64,000 nucleotides of DNA from Bacillus sp. (in: firmicutes) (GTDB taxonomy: Bacteria; Bacillota; Clostridia; Lachnospirales; Lachnospiraceae): contig JAMPCN010000004.1 in NCBI GenBank assembly GCA_023666125.1, forward strand, positions 1 to 64,000. Direction: 5' to 3'. A program made the translations under genes and the position numbers. This document shows positions 63,598-64,000 of the stretch, piece after piece (the stretch's first letter is position 1; every line of letters begins with the position of its first letter). Below the pieces are notes generated by a model. That model was given only the letters and a program-made list of their open reading frames with translations. It was not told the origin of the DNA and did not search any database.

Positions 63598-64000
63598 TCA
63601 TTTTACAGCCATTAAAAACTGCGTACAATACTCCTTTATCTGCTCATCTATACACGCCCTTACATCTCCATCGGAATAATACGCCCGGTACAACTCTATT
63701 GTCTTGTCCAATGCCGTGTCAATAGACCACAAAGGCCGCCATCCCAGACAATTTTTGAATTTGGAACAATCCAGTTTTAAATAGTTTGCCTCGTGCGGAC
63801 CGCCATCATACATACTAATCCAGCGGATACTTGTTCCGGTTCTTCTTTGCCAGATATCGCAAAACATTTCCGCCAGTTCTCCTGTTGTCACACAATCGGC
63901 CTCATCCGGACCAATATTATAACAGCCCGCAAGTTCCCGCTTCCCATACTGCGCCTTTGCCAGTATAAGATATGCCATGACAGGCTCCAATACATGTTGA
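63598..64000 (-). CDS. CDP-glucose 4,6-dehydratase-like, C-terminal part (cut by right edge)
   Basis: The last 134 codons are visible and the frame stays open through the right edge, so the N-terminus lies outside. The sequence QHVLEPVMAYLILA is the characteristic segment of CDP-glucose 4,6-dehydratase (RfbG/DdhB), followed by CYNIGPDEAD and LGWRPLWSIDTALDKTIELY. It would make CDP-4-keto-6-deoxyglucose for dideoxysugars or heptose-like residues. This adds a second, CDP-linked deoxysugar route next to the dTDP pathway. Confidence 0.82.
   Translation of the reverse strand, partial: QHVLEPVMAYLILAKAQYGKRELAGCYNIGPDEADCVTTGELAEMFCDIWQRRTGTSIRWISMYDGGPHEANYLKLDCSKFKNCLGWRPLWSIDTALDKTIELYRAYYSDGDVRACIDEQIKEYCTQFLMAVK

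Overview
The window looks like part of a cell-surface polysaccharide island from an anaerobic Gram-positive of the Clostridia, most likely a Lachnospiraceae gut bacterium. This is inferred from moderate A+T content, GGAGG-type ribosome sites, an LCP ligase, GH25 muramidases with bacterial Ig-like and cell-wall-binding repeats, two-domain GT2 enzymes typical of that family, and an agr-type peptide quorum-sensing locus. I see no rRNA, tRNA, transposase, phage gene or CRISPR array. No gene-free stretch exceeds 300 bases.

Left region (1-25.9 kb, all minus strand): synthesis, capping, export and wall attachment of a deoxyhexose (rhamnose-like) polymer. In transcription order: a DUF6056-like membrane protein, a 1134-residue membrane-anchored GH25 protein, rfbB, rfbA, a second GH25 protein, rfbC, the ABC exporter (Wzm-like permease, Wzt-like ATPase with a carbohydrate-binding C-terminal domain), a methyltransferase-kinase fusion resembling the WbdD chain terminator, two large glycosyltransferases, pgcA, two more GT2 enzymes, a WbaP-like initiating phosphotransferase, an LCP ligase, and a GT2 cut by the left edge. 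rfbD is not present. Internal promoters precede the 1134-residue gene, pgcA, the WbaP-like gene and perhaps the LCP gene.

Middle region (26-47 kb, mixed strands): extracytoplasmic modification genes. There are three MBOAT O-acyltransferases, five SGNH-type proteins, an acyl carrier protein, a VOC protein, GtrA, a polyprenyl-phosphate glycosyltransferase, several GT-C-like membrane proteins, an FAD oxidoreductase and a radical SAM/SPASM protein. Together they suggest O-acylation and side-chain glycosylation of a polymer outside the membrane.

Right-middle region (47-56 kb, minus strand): a seven-gene run with a GT-C-like protein carrying a C-terminal trefoil-like domain, two GT4 enzymes, UDP-glucose dehydrogenase, a UDP-glucuronate 4-epimerase-type enzyme, a GtrB-like transferase and a YdjC/ChbG deacetylase, consistent with addition of a uronic acid.

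Right region (56-64 kb): an agr-like system. agrB and a small overlapping agrD gene (42 codons) face a membrane-less GHKL kinase. A membrane AgrC-like kinase, two LytTR response regulators and a GT2 form a minus-strand operon nearby, separated from agrBD by a YhcG-type nuclease gene. Two tandem XRE regulators with a shared upstream motif follow, and the C-terminal part of a CDP-glucose 4,6-dehydratase lies at the right edge. The simplest reading is a polymer assembly and decoration island with quorum-sensing genes built in. The regulatory link between the two is inferred from position only.
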